The notes beneath the pieces are model-generated. The model ran no database searches. It saw nothing but the letters and a program-made list of their open reading frames with translations, and was not told where the DNA came from. The position numbers and the translations under genes are program-made. A stretch of 38,324 nucleotides of DNA from a virus: IMG/VR virus record IMGVR_UViG_3300025217_000024, positions 1-38,324 of that record. The stretch is one strand, 5' to 3'. Shown in pieces: positions 24,601-31,674 of the stretch. Each line of letters starts with the position of its first letter. Positions within the stretch are counted from its first letter, which is position 1.

Positions 24601-25371
24601 ATGAACGACCTTGCCTACCAACCACAGCTAGATTTGGGAGAGCGGCCACGCGGCCATGCCCCGCTCACCAATATGAGCCTTTTCCTCCGCACCGCGATCG
24701 AATGTCAGGAAGCAGGCGCAGACTCTCCGCGCATGGGCCTGTTCTACGGCTATAGCGGCTACGGCAAAACGATCGCGGCGAGCTTCGTCACGGCCCGCAC
24801 CGGTGCAGTCTATGTCGCGGCGCAATCGGTATGGTCGCAGCGTTCATTGCTGGAAGCTATTGCCGAGGAACTTGGCATCACGCGGCTCGAAAAGACCGCG
24901 CCGAAAATCCTGCGCCAGATCGTCGATCAGCTCAACCATGAGCCGCGCACCCTGATCATCGACGAAACCGACCATCTGGTGAACAAGCGCTCGGTCGAAA
25001 TCATCCGCGATATTCATGACAGCACCCAGATCGCGATCCTGATGATCGGCGAAGAGGCGCTGCCCGCGAAGCTGAAGGAATGGGAGCGGTTTGACAACCG
25101 CATCCTGATCGCGACGCCCGCCCAGCCCGCATCGATCGCCGACGCCTATAAGCTGCGCGACCATTATTGCACCCGTGTGCGCGTGGCCGACGATCTGGCC
25201 GAACTGTTCCAGGCACGATGCAATGGGATCACCCGCCGTATCGTTACCAACCTGCGCGCCGCCCAGCGCGCGGCGGCGGAAGAAGGGCTGAGCGAAGTCA
25301 ATCGCGAATGGTGGGGCAACCGCTCGATCCTGAATGGCGATCTGCCGGTTCGCAGGAAGGCGGTAGCGTGA
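24601..25371 (+). CDS. Mu B-like AAA ATPase, transposition target selector
   Basis: The protein has 256 residues. The Walker A motif GYSGYGKT is at 50-57 and the Walker B TLIIDETDHL at 117-126, as in the MuB/TniB/IstB group of AAA ATPases. Such proteins coat target DNA, recruit and activate the transposase and give target immunity. ATG 24601 has GGAGAAG upstream. It follows the transposase after 58 bp and is followed by a TGATG overlap with the next gene. It lacks the extra N-terminal helix-turn-helix of Mu B itself. Confidence 0.92.
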   Translation: MNDLAYQPQLDLGERPRGHAPLTNMSLFLRTAIECQEAGADSPRMGLFYGYSGYGKTIAASFVTARTGAVYVAAQSVWSQRSLLEAIAEELGITRLEKTAPKILRQIVDQLNHEPRTLIIDETDHLVNKRSVEIIRDIHDSTQIAILMIGEEALPAKLKEWERFDNRILIATPAQPASIADAYKLRDHYCTRVRVADDLAELFQARCNGITRRIVTNLRAAQRAAAEEGLSEVNREWWGNRSILNGDLPVRRKAVA

Positions 25372-25643
25372 TGAGTGTCCGCAAATCTCTCCCTGCCTTT
25401 GAAGCCGACCTCGCCCCGGACACCCATGGTCCGCGCCTTCGCTTCAACTTCAGCAATGGCTGGACCGGCTCCCTCGCCTTGCGACCCCATCGGAATGGGA
25501 TGGATGCGTCGATGGCGTCGGTCGCCGCTTGGCCGACTGGCCAGCATGGCCAGGGGCTGACTGAACTCGGCCCAACCGAGGCAAGCGCGGACGAAGCCAT
25601 GAACTGGCTTGACGACATCCGTTGCCGGGACGCGCGGCCATGA
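25371..25643 (+). CDS. Small early protein
   Basis: A 90-residue protein beginning MSVRKSLPAFEADLAP. It is strand-rich in the middle (RLRFNFSNGWTGSLALRPH) with an acidic helix at the end. ATG 25371 overlaps the stop of the ATPase gene (TGATG) and the next gene overlaps by ATGA, so it belongs to the early operon. No family is recognised. Confidence 0.65.
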   Translation: MSVRKSLPAFEADLAPDTHGPRLRFNFSNGWTGSLALRPHRNGMDASMASVAAWPTGQHGQGLTELGPTEASADEAMNWLDDIRCRDARP

Positions 25644-26251
25644 ACTTCACCACCGCACCACGCATGCGCGACCCTGCGCTGTCGGCCTGGACCGTCCTGC
25701 GCTTCGCCAAGGCACCCATCCGCCTGAGCGAGATCATCTTTGCCAACGACAGCGACGCGAACCCGCGTCCGACCTTGGCCGACACCATCATCCTGCTCGA
25801 TCGCTGGCGCGGGGCCGGTCTGATCGCATGGGGGGACAAGCCGGAGACCTATACAATGCTTCAGGAGGCAAAAGCCCTCCGCGACCCGCCTGCGCTTGCC
25901 GCGCCGTCGCGGGAACCGACGCCGCGATCGACACGCCAACGCATCTGGTCAGCGATACGGGTGATGAAGTCGTTCGACCTGGTCGAACTCTGCTTCACCG
26001 CAACCGTCGAGCGCGGTGCCGCAAGCCGCGTCCTTAATCAGTTGACGCGCGCAGGATACCTGATCCGCACAGAACGGCGTGGGGATGATCATCCGCGCTG
26101 GCGCGTGGTCCGCCGATCCGGGCCGAACCATCCGCGCGTCGAATATGCCGGGCGTACCGTAGTCGCTCTGATCGACCGCAACAGTGGCCAGCGTTTCCCC
26201 CTGTCTCCGATCCAAAATTTTTTGGCCCGTGAGGTTAACCATGGCCAGTAA
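25640..26251 (+). CDS. Early DNA-binding protein with two winged-helix-like domains
   Basis: The protein has 203 residues. Two helix-turn-helix-like halves are separated by a Pro-rich linker near residue 90. The second (SFDLVELCFTATVERGAASR, then VLNQLTRAGYLIRTERRG) reads as a winged helix. ATG 25640 overlaps the previous stop. Its place between the ATPase and Gam genes suggests a role in early control or replication, but the target is unknown. Confidence 0.65.
   Translation: MNFTTAPRMRDPALSAWTVLRFAKAPIRLSEIIFANDSDANPRPTLADTIILLDRWRGAGLIAWGDKPETYTMLQEAKALRDPPALAAPSREPTPRSTRQRIWSAIRVMKSFDLVELCFTATVERGAASRVLNQLTRAGYLIRTERRGDDHPRWRVVRRSGPNHPRVEYAGRTVVALIDRNSGQRFPLSPIQNFLAREVNHGQ
26219..26230. 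repeat. Inverted near-copy of the terminal repeat
   Basis: TTTTTTGGCCCG on the + strand is the reverse complement of CGGGCCAAAAAA, differing from the left-end repeat CGGGCCAAAAAT only in the last base. It lies near the 3' end of gene 25640-26251. It may be an internal transposase site comparable to the Mu enhancer, or a chance match. Confidence 0.3.
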
Positions 26252-26621
26252 CCATAACATCACCAACCTGGAGCGGGCGCAGTCGGCCTGGGGCGATGAC
26301 ATGCCTGCATGGGTACGGCTTCTGGCCACGACATGCGACACGTCCAACCAGCGCGCCGCCAGCGACCGCCTCAACCTGTCGAGCGGTACGATCAGCAAGG
26401 TACTGAACCACAAATATCCAGGCAGCTATGAGGAAATGGAGCGGAAGGTCCGCGCCACCTTCGGCGGCGAGGATGTGAACTGCCCTCTGTTCGGGCCGAT
26501 ACCGCTAGCTAGCTGCATGCGCGCGCGCCGACGCAAGGGACCGCCGCGCAACCAGCTCCATCACCAATATGCGGCGGTCTGCCCGGATTGCCCCAACAAC
26601 AGCGATGGAGGCGAGGCATGA
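26241..26621 (+). CDS. Helix-turn-helix protein with C-terminal Cys residues
   Basis: The protein has 126 residues. The HTH lies at about 30-65 (TCDTSNQRAASDRLNLSSGT, then ISKVLNHKYPG) and the C-terminal region has paired cysteines (CPLFGPIPLASC and CPDC), possibly a metal site. ATG 26241 has GAGG upstream and overlaps the previous gene by 11 bases. A transcriptional regulator of the early operon is likely. The target is unknown. Confidence 0.72.
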   Translation: MASNHNITNLERAQSAWGDDMPAWVRLLATTCDTSNQRAASDRLNLSSGTISKVLNHKYPGSYEEMERKVRATFGGEDVNCPLFGPIPLASCMRARRRKGPPRNQLHHQYAAVCPDCPNNSDGGEA

Positions 26622-26839
26622 TAGCGCGCTTCACCCTCGCCGGTCGGCGCTTACTTTCCGATGCGGCGGACGCCGCTGCTGACCTGTCATCGACCCTCCT
26701 CGCATTTGGCCAGCGCTGCTTGTCGGACGCCCACGCTCAAGACGGAGAGGTCGAATTCTGGCTGGCATTCCGACAGGCGGCCTTCATCGGCCTGCCCATC
26801 GTCTTGATCGGCATTGGCCTGATGGCGGTGCTGCCATGA
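26618..26839 (+). CDS. Small protein with C-terminal membrane helix
   Basis: A 73-residue protein. An Ala-rich soluble start is followed by a hydrophobic stretch at about 52-71 (AAFIGLPIVLIGIGLMAV). It overlaps both neighbours by 4 bases in the early operon. A single-pass membrane protein made early in infection could affect host membrane functions or entry of competing phages, but there is no recognised family. Confidence 0.6.
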   Translation: MIARFTLAGRRLLSDAADAAADLSSTLLAFGQRCLSDAHAQDGEVEFWLAFRQAAFIGLPIVLIGIGLMAVLP

Positions 26840-27048
26840 AGCCCGGCCCCCATACTGACTATCGGGCCATGTCCGCAGAGCGTGGCTTCGTCGTCCTCTA
26901 CCGCCAGACCCAGACCAACCACTGCCCTGGTTGCGGCGGCAGCGCGTGGCACGTCGGCAGGCATAGCGCGGAATGCGCCCGCTGCTCGACCGCCATTCCC
27001 CTTTTCGCTCCGGTCGGCCCCGGCATCATCACGGAAGGACAATCATAA
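26836..27048 (+). CDS. Small zinc-ribbon protein
   Basis: A 70-residue protein with two CxxC pairs, CPGC and CARC, separated by 15 residues, so a single zinc ribbon is likely. The gene is coupled by overlap to both neighbours (ATGA upstream, TAATG downstream). Small zinc-binding proteins are common in the early region of this phage group. Function unknown. Confidence 0.62.
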   Translation: MKPGPHTDYRAMSAERGFVVLYRQTQTNHCPGCGGSAWHVGRHSAECARCSTAIPLFAPVGPGIITEGQS

Positions 27049-27611
27049 TGCCCGTTTCCAGGCGTAAAGCCCCCAAGCAAGAAGCCCCGCAGACGATCGA
27101 CGAAGCCGTCGCTTTGCTCGCCGAATATCGCGACACCGCCGACAAGATCGACGAATTGAAGGCGGACGCCGCCAGCGCCATCGCCAAAATCGAAGCGGCG
27201 CGGGATGAATTCGCCGCCCCGCTGGATCAGCGGCTCAAAGACGTGTTTCGCCAGCTCCGCGCATGGTGGGGCGTGGCCGCGCCATCATTGACCGACGGCA
27301 AACGCAAGTCCGTCCCCTTGGCAGGCTGCATCATCGGCGAACGCAAGACGCCGCCATCGCTCAAGCATGACGGCATGAAGGTTGGCGAACTGATCGAAGA
27401 ACTGGCGTCGCTGGGCATGGCTGAATTGGTGAAGCTCTCCCTGACCTTGGACAAGCAGGCATGCATCAAGGCGATCGGCGCTAGCGACGAGTTGGGCCAG
27501 CTCCTGATCTGGATCGGTGCGCGCAACCATCAGGCCGAAGAATTCTTCATCGACCGCCCCGACCGAAAAGATGCGCCAGAACAGGTGCCGGTTGAGGAGG
27601 CAGCGGCATGA
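27048..27611 (+). CDS. gam: Gam-like host-nuclease inhibitor
   Basis: The protein has 187 residues. A long helix with TADKIDELKADAASAIAKIE leads into a LKDVFRQLRAWWGVAAPSL segment and then the strand region KRKSVPLAGCIIGERKTPPS. This matches the Mu Gam family. Gam binds double-strand ends and protects phage DNA from RecBCD-type nucleases. ATG 27048 overlaps the previous stop (TAATG). The length is close to the usual 170-180 residues. Confidence 0.9.
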   Translation: MPVSRRKAPKQEAPQTIDEAVALLAEYRDTADKIDELKADAASAIAKIEAARDEFAAPLDQRLKDVFRQLRAWWGVAAPSLTDGKRKSVPLAGCIIGERKTPPSLKHDGMKVGELIEELASLGMAELVKLSLTLDKQACIKAIGASDELGQLLIWIGARNHQAEEFFIDRPDRKDAPEQVPVEEAAA

Positions 27612-27808
27612 CCAGGATCAACCGCTGCACATGCGGGCGGGTGCCGATCATTCGTGCGCGCGACACGCGCGACGGCACCGTCATCACCAACGCTGCCTGC
27701 CCCCGCTTGGAATGCAACGCCCAGGGACCGAGCGTAGAGGATTTCGAGCGCAACGACATTGCCGCGACGGACCTATGGAACCGTCGCGGCGGAAGGAAAG
27801 TCGCATGA
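27608..27808 (+). CDS. Lar-like zinc-ribbon protein, possible restriction alleviation
   Basis: A 66-residue protein with Cys at CTCG and at CPRLEC, and an IAATDLWNRRG ending. The A-x-x-x-WN-R end and paired cysteines resemble Lar-type restriction-alleviation proteins, small zinc ribbons that modulate type I restriction. It directly follows gam in the early operon. The family match is by pattern only, and antirestriction activity is an inference. Confidence 0.55.
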   Translation: MTRINRCTCGRVPIIRARDTRDGTVITNAACPRLECNAQGPSVEDFERNDIAATDLWNRRGGRKVA

Positions 27809-28140
27809 CTATTCTCCAGGAGATCGACGCTTTCCTCAAGCGATCAGGCATGAGCCAGTCCGCTTTCGGCAATTCGGTTGGGCAGAGCAGCAGCTTCCTT
27901 CCCAAATGGCGTCGGGGCGATGTGAGAGTTGGACCTAAGCTCCAGGCGAAAATTCGCCAATGGCTTGACGACAATCACGATTTCAAATGCCCGCAACCTC
28001 AGGCCCGTCGGTTCGAACGATCGCCAACCGGCGTCAATGTCGAGATCAACCCCGACCTTTGGAGCGAGGATGCCATCATAGCATCCGACATGCTGCTTGC
28101 CGCCCTGCGCCAACATCACCCGACGAGGTGTGCGGGATGA
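27805..28140 (+). CDS. Small HTH protein of the early operon
   Basis: A 111-residue protein. The first 60 residues contain a Xre-like helix-turn-helix (FLKRSGMSQSAFGNSVGQSS, then FLPKWRRGD). The rest is of mixed composition. ATG 27805 overlaps the preceding stop by ATGA. It is likely a DNA-binding regulator, the third of its kind in this early block. Confidence 0.7.
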   Translation: MTILQEIDAFLKRSGMSQSAFGNSVGQSSSFLPKWRRGDVRVGPKLQAKIRQWLDDNHDFKCPQPQARRFERSPTGVNVEINPDLWSEDAIIASDMLLAALRQHHPTRCAG

Positions 28141-28226
28141 CCCGCGACCTTGCCGATCCGGCCCGCTTGCGCGCCTTGGCCACCGACTTTCACCAACATT
28201 TCAAAAAGGATACGGGACGTGGGTAA
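28137..28226 (+). CDS. 29-residue open frame in the early operon
   Basis: This frame, MTRDLADPARLRALATDFHQ and so on, starts at ATG 28137 overlapping the previous stop (ATGA). It ends at 28226, overlapping the GTG start at 28219 of the next gene. The helical content and the coupling fit the operon style, but so short a frame could be a leader or relic. No function is proposed. Confidence 0.4.
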   Translation: MTRDLADPARLRALATDFHQHFKKDTGRG

Positions 28227-28470
28227 AACAATTCAATGCAGCGCCACCGGCCTTTTGACACGGGTCGGGCCAACATACTCGCCGGGAGGGCATACCGGCC
28301 TCAGCTTCAGCGTGGTTGGCGGGACGGTTGTCGTCTCGGTCTTGCTGGATGGTGAAGGCCATTCCGCCGAACTGCGCGGCGACGATATCGACCTTGCGGC
28401 AGGCTTCTTTGCCGATGCCGTCACCAAAGCAACGCTCCATGACGCGCCAAGCCTGAGAACAGAACAATGA
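28219..28470 (+). CDS. Small strand-rich early protein
   Basis: An 83-residue protein from GTG 28219. It has a Gly-rich, strand-like centre (SPGGHTGLSFSVVGGTVVVS) and an acidic C-terminal helix. A longer frame back to 28150 lacks a Shine-Dalgarno and would overlap the previous frame. It overlaps the next gene by 4 bases. Function unknown. Confidence 0.5.
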   Translation: MGKTIQCSATGLLTRVGPTYSPGGHTGLSFSVVGGTVVVSVLLDGEGHSAELRGDDIDLAAGFFADAVTKATLHDAPSLRTEQ

Positions 28471-28655
28471 GCGACAGCCATATCTTCATCTCTGCCGATC
28501 GCCGCCATGTGAAGGTCAAGGCTTTCGCAACCGCCTCCCGCCCCAAATGCACCAGCGTAAAGGTGGAATTTGAAGTGACCAACAGTTGGGCGCTCGAAGA
28601 TCTGTTGCGCCATCTGCACGCGGCCAAGAACCCAGAACAGGACAGCGTTTCATGA
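28467..28655 (+). CDS. Small early protein
   Basis: A 62-residue protein, MSDSHIFISADRRHVKVKAF at the start, basic in its first half with a helical end. It overlaps both neighbours by 4 bases, which supports real translation. No recognised family. Confidence 0.5.
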   Translation: MSDSHIFISADRRHVKVKAFATASRPKCTSVKVEFEVTNSWALEDLLRHLHAAKNPEQDSVS

Positions 28656-28924
28656 CGCCCGAAATGCGCGAAACCCTGACGCATATCCAGGGATATTTTG
28701 AACAGCACGGCGTTGCGCCAAGCTATCGCCAGTTGATGGAGATGGCAGGGGTAGCATCCACCACCAGCATACACCGTCGCGTCCATGCGTTGGTCGATCG
28801 CGGGCATCTTATTCGCGTGCAGGGGGGCGCTCGTTGCTATGTCCCGGCCAAAACCGACCTGACCAACGTCCCTTTGCCCGATCTGCTCTGCGAACTTGAA
28901 CGGCGGAGGGCGAACCATGGCTGA
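28652..28924 (+). CDS. LexA-type winged-helix DNA-binding protein without protease domain
   Basis: The protein has 90 residues. MTPEMRETLTHIQGYFEQHG followed by VAPSYRQLMEMAGVASTTSI and VHALVDRGHLI is the N-terminal DNA-binding domain of LexA. The S24 domain is absent, so it cannot self-cleave. It could bind SOS-type operators and compete with host LexA. It lies in the early operon just before gemA. Confidence 0.75.
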   Translation: MTPEMRETLTHIQGYFEQHGVAPSYRQLMEMAGVASTTSIHRRVHALVDRGHLIRVQGGARCYVPAKTDLTNVPLPDLLCELERRRANHG

Positions 28925-29624
28925 TGCCAGTCGCATCACCGCCCGATCTCCGCGCCAACAAGGCAAAGGCGATTATGGCCGCGTCCGCCTGATGACCGCG
29001 ATCCGCGCCGCCTGCAAACGGCAAGGCGTAGATGACGACATGCGGAAGGCCATTCAGGATAGCGTGATCGGCAAGGCCAGCATGTCCGACATGACCATTG
29101 CCGAGCTGGGCCAGATGCTCGACCATTTCAATAAAGGCTGGAAAGGCCCGATGGGTCACCGCGCCCATATCGGCAAGATCAAGGCGTTATGGTGGTCGCT
29201 GTACTGGCTTGGCGCGATTGACGAACCGGGCGATCACGCCATTTCGGCCTTTGTCGAACGGCAGACCGGCGTTTCCGCGCTCAAGTTTCTGGATCACCAA
29301 AAAGCATTTAGCGTCATTGAAGCCCTCAAAGGGTGGCTGGAACGGGTCGGTGTCCAATGGGCCGACGCGGAAACGGTTGCCAGAATAGCGGAAATCGCCC
29401 CCGCCTATTGCGACCAGCTTGCCGATCGCCACGCCGTCCTCGCCGCGATCGACGCTGCGCTGTACAAAGGTGGCGTCTTGCGGACGCATTATGCGCTTTA
29501 TCTCCAGACCGCCATGGGTCTGGCAGCCAACCATCATTTCTGGACGGCAGCAGAGCTAGATGCGGGCATCCGACTGCTTGGCCGCAAGTTGCGCCGGATG
29601 AAGGGTAAGGAGGCGCGAGACTGA
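28917..29624 (+). CDS. gemA: GemA-like regulatory protein
   Basis: The protein has 235 residues. The segments RVRLMTAIRAACKRQGVDDD, GKASMSDMTIAELGQMLDHF and IGKIKALWWSLYWLGAI match the GemA family. In Mu, GemA changes host gene expression and DNA gyrase-related topology. ATG 28917 overlaps the LexA-like gene by 8 bases. The GAID segment after the WW motif and the C-terminal region fit the usual length. Confidence 0.88.
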   Translation: MADASRITARSPRQQGKGDYGRVRLMTAIRAACKRQGVDDDMRKAIQDSVIGKASMSDMTIAELGQMLDHFNKGWKGPMGHRAHIGKIKALWWSLYWLGAIDEPGDHAISAFVERQTGVSALKFLDHQKAFSVIEALKGWLERVGVQWADAETVARIAEIAPAYCDQLADRHAVLAAIDAALYKGGVLRTHYALYLQTAMGLAANHHFWTAAELDAGIRLLGRKLRRMKGKEARD

Positions 29625-30100
29625 TGGCTCGACAATTCGCCTCCCGCCCCGAACAATTGCCGATCCCGGAGGATGCCAAGCCGCACCGGACGTGGCCGCC
29701 GCTGATGTTGGACATGGCGGCGCACATTGGTGCCTATGCTACCCTGCGCCTGATCGATGCTTTTGCCGGTCAATATATCTACGTGCCGTTGGACCCTGCA
29801 CGTAGCCCGTTCACGGATGTAGTAGGAACGGACAAGGCAGCCGTCCTTGCCCATGTCTATGGCCGCGAAAGGCTACCCATCCCCGCAGGCCGAAACGCTC
29901 TCGTTCGTGCGCGCCGCGCGGGAATGATTGCCCTGGTTAGAACCAACCGCATGACCGTAAGCGAAGCAGCCGCACGGCTCCGTATGCCCGTGCGCCATCT
30001 CTCCACCTTGATTAACAACAGCGACGAAGGCACAGATGCCGAACCGCTGCTCCTGTTGGAGCGACCGCGTGACGCGCGACAACTCGACATGTTCGAGTAA
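29624..30100 (+). CDS. mor: Mor-like middle transcription activator
   Basis: The protein has 158 residues. The N-terminal helical part (RLIDAFAGQYIYVP) is the Mor dimerisation region, and the C-terminal HTH (MTVSEAAARLRMPVRHLSTL) is the Mor/C DNA-binding domain. In Mu, Mor activates the middle promoter. ATG 29624 overlaps the gemA stop (TGATG), and the gene is directly followed by a 126-bp intergenic region that should hold its target promoter. Confidence 0.88.
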   Translation: MARQFASRPEQLPIPEDAKPHRTWPPLMLDMAAHIGAYATLRLIDAFAGQYIYVPLDPARSPFTDVVGTDKAAVLAHVYGRERLPIPAGRNALVRARRAGMIALVRTNRMTVSEAAARLRMPVRHLSTLINNSDEGTDAEPLLLLERPRDARQLDMFE

Positions 30101-30226
30101 ATCGCCAACTGTTTCCATGGACGGAAACCACCCCTGAACGTCGCCTGCGGGCATTTTGAAATGGCATTTTAACGCCGTTTCACCTGGGGGCATTGTGACC
30201 GTTCGACAATATGATCCATCGGGATC
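30101..30226 (+). promoter_or_regulatory. Probable Mor-activated promoter region
   Basis: This gap between the activator gene and the terminase arm holds an 18-bp dyad, GTTTCC...GGAAAC (30111-30128). It also holds three GGCATT elements at 30150, 30163 and 30189 (steps of 13 and 26), and a perfect dyad ATGATCC-ATCG-GGATCAT (30211-30228) that overlaps the next start. I see no good -35 element, which suits an activator-dependent promoter. Which element Mor binds is not decidable here. Confidence 0.5.
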
Positions 30227-30589
30227 ATGCTGATGCCTGACTGGGTATCTCTTATCATCGACCTGTGGCCGATCGCATCGACCATCACGCCAATCATCCT
30301 GCTGGCAGGATTTTTCTGGCTGCGGACGAAGTTCCCCCTGAAGGAAGATTTCGACAAGCTGGCCGTCATCGTGAAGCAGTTGGGCGATGAGCAGATATCC
30401 TGTTCCGCCCGCTTGAAGTCGGTGGAGGACGATCAGGTTAGCGAACCGACGCGCATCCAGCTATTAGCGCAAATGCAGGTAATGTCGAACAAAGTCAGTC
30501 GGGTCGAAGCCCAGACCGAAGGCGTCCAGTCGCAACTGGCGACCGCCAACGATTATCTGCAGCTAATTATAGAGCGGGGGATGAAGTGA
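30227..30589 (+). CDS. DUF2730 membrane protein (Mu gp25-type)
   Basis: The protein has 120 residues. One N-terminal membrane helix (about 12-32, ending ILLAGFFWLRTKFP) is followed by a coiled-coil-like region (VMSNKVSRVEAQTEGVQSQL). This matches DUF2730 proteins located before the terminase genes in Mu-like phages. ATG 30227 is within a palindrome; ATG 30233 is a possible start. The role is unknown. Confidence 0.75.
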   Translation: MLMPDWVSLIIDLWPIASTITPIILLAGFFWLRTKFPLKEDFDKLAVIVKQLGDEQISCSARLKSVEDDQVSEPTRIQLLAQMQVMSNKVSRVEAQTEGVQSQLATANDYLQLIIERGMK

Positions 30590-30885
30590 TGATCCCCGCC
30601 GCCATTCTCCCCCTTGTCCGTCGCGCAATCCTCGACCTCATCAATGATGTGGGCGGTGAAGAAAATGACGACGTCCTGACCATCATGCTGACCGGCCTCG
30701 GTCATCGCTTCCCACGCCCCGCCGTCGCGGAACAGATGCGCTGGCTTGCTGACCATGAGATGCGCCTTCTCGAAGTGACCGACTGCGGCCCTTATACGGT
30801 CGCTGCGATCTTGCCCAATGGTCGGGAAGTGGCCGAAGGTCGCCTGAAACTGGATGGCATCTGGCGTCATAAGACGGGGCGCTGA
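30589..30885 (+). CDS. Mu gp26-type winged-helix protein (VpaChn25_0724-like)
   Basis: The protein has 98 residues from ATG 30589; a GTG at 30586 adds one residue. The pattern RFPRPAVAEQMRWLADHEMRL followed by a small beta wing (YTVAAILPNGREVAEGR) is that of the VpaChn25_0724 family encoded between DUF2730 and DUF3486 genes. Its role is unclear, and DNA binding is likely. Confidence 0.7.
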   Translation: MIPAAILPLVRRAILDLINDVGGEENDDVLTIMLTGLGHRFPRPAVAEQMRWLADHEMRLLEVTDCGPYTVAAILPNGREVAEGRLKLDGIWRHKTGR

Positions 30886-30886
30886 C

Positions 30887-31432
30887 ATGGCCCCTAAATC
30901 GTCCATGAAAACCCTGCCGCCAAGCGTCCAGGCTGCCGTCATGCAGGCCATGGAAAGCGGGGCCACGATCAACGAAATCGTCACCCAATTGGGCACGATG
31001 GGCCATCATCGCTCACGCTCAGCCGTGGGTCGTTATGCCAAAGAATATGGCCAGATGGCGTCGCGCCAGCGCGACATGCGGTCGATGGCCGAAGCGTTCG
31101 CCGGTGAGTTTGGCGGTGCCGATAACGTCGAAGGCAAGCTGCTGGTCCAGATGCTGACCAGCATGGGCGCGCGCATGGTGCTGGCAAAGGTAAATGGGGA
31201 TGAAGACGAAGAGCCAGACGCTCTAGAATTTTCACGCCTAGCCAAAGCCACGAAGGATTTGATCGGCGCTGCCAAGACCGACTCGGAACGCGACGCGCGC
31301 ATCCGCGAAGAGGTTAGAAAGGAAGAGCGCCAGAAGGCGTCAGAAGACGCCGTGAGCGCCGCCCGCGCCGCTGGCGCATCCGATGCGACCATGGACGCGA
31401 TCAAGACCAAGCTGCTGGGTCTGACGACATGA
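30887..31432 (+). CDS. DUF3486 protein, probable small terminase-associated subunit (Mu gp27-type)
   Basis: The protein has 181 residues. A helix-turn-helix start (TLPPSVQAAVMQAMESGATI and SRSAVGRYAKEYG) is followed by a helical, charged C-terminus. This fits DUF3486, whose position directly before the large terminase suggests a small-subunit role in DNA recognition. ATG 30887 is one base after the previous stop. Confidence 0.82.
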   Translation: MAPKSSMKTLPPSVQAAVMQAMESGATINEIVTQLGTMGHHRSRSAVGRYAKEYGQMASRQRDMRSMAEAFAGEFGGADNVEGKLLVQMLTSMGARMVLAKVNGDEDEEPDALEFSRLAKATKDLIGAAKTDSERDARIREEVRKEERQKASEDAVSAARAAGASDATMDAIKTKLLGLTT

Positions 31433-31674
31433 GCGATTTGTTCGCCACCCTGCAATACCCTGTCGAACCGCCGATCGCGGGATATGCGATCGACGCCGTT
31501 CCCCAGCGCCGCCTGGATGCCGCCATCGCCTATCTCGCTCGGCGGGGTATCCGGGTTTCATCCTTCATGCTCGGCGATAGTCCGATCCCCCGCTATGTTG
31601 TGCCTGGTTACATCGGCTCGGCATTGGCCTGTCAGGTCGTCGGGATCGCGGGACTGAAAGGCATGGGCCTATGA
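31429..31674 (+). CDS. Small protein between DUF3486 and the large terminase
   Basis: An 81-residue protein, MSDLFATLQYPVEPPIAGYA at the start. It has alternating hydrophobic and polar segments without a clear membrane helix. It overlaps both neighbours by 4 bases. Its position between the two terminase genes hints at packaging, but I recognise no family. Confidence 0.55.
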   Translation: MSDLFATLQYPVEPPIAGYAIDAVPQRRLDAAIAYLARRGIRVSSFMLGDSPIPRYVVPGYIGSALACQVVGIAGLKGMGL

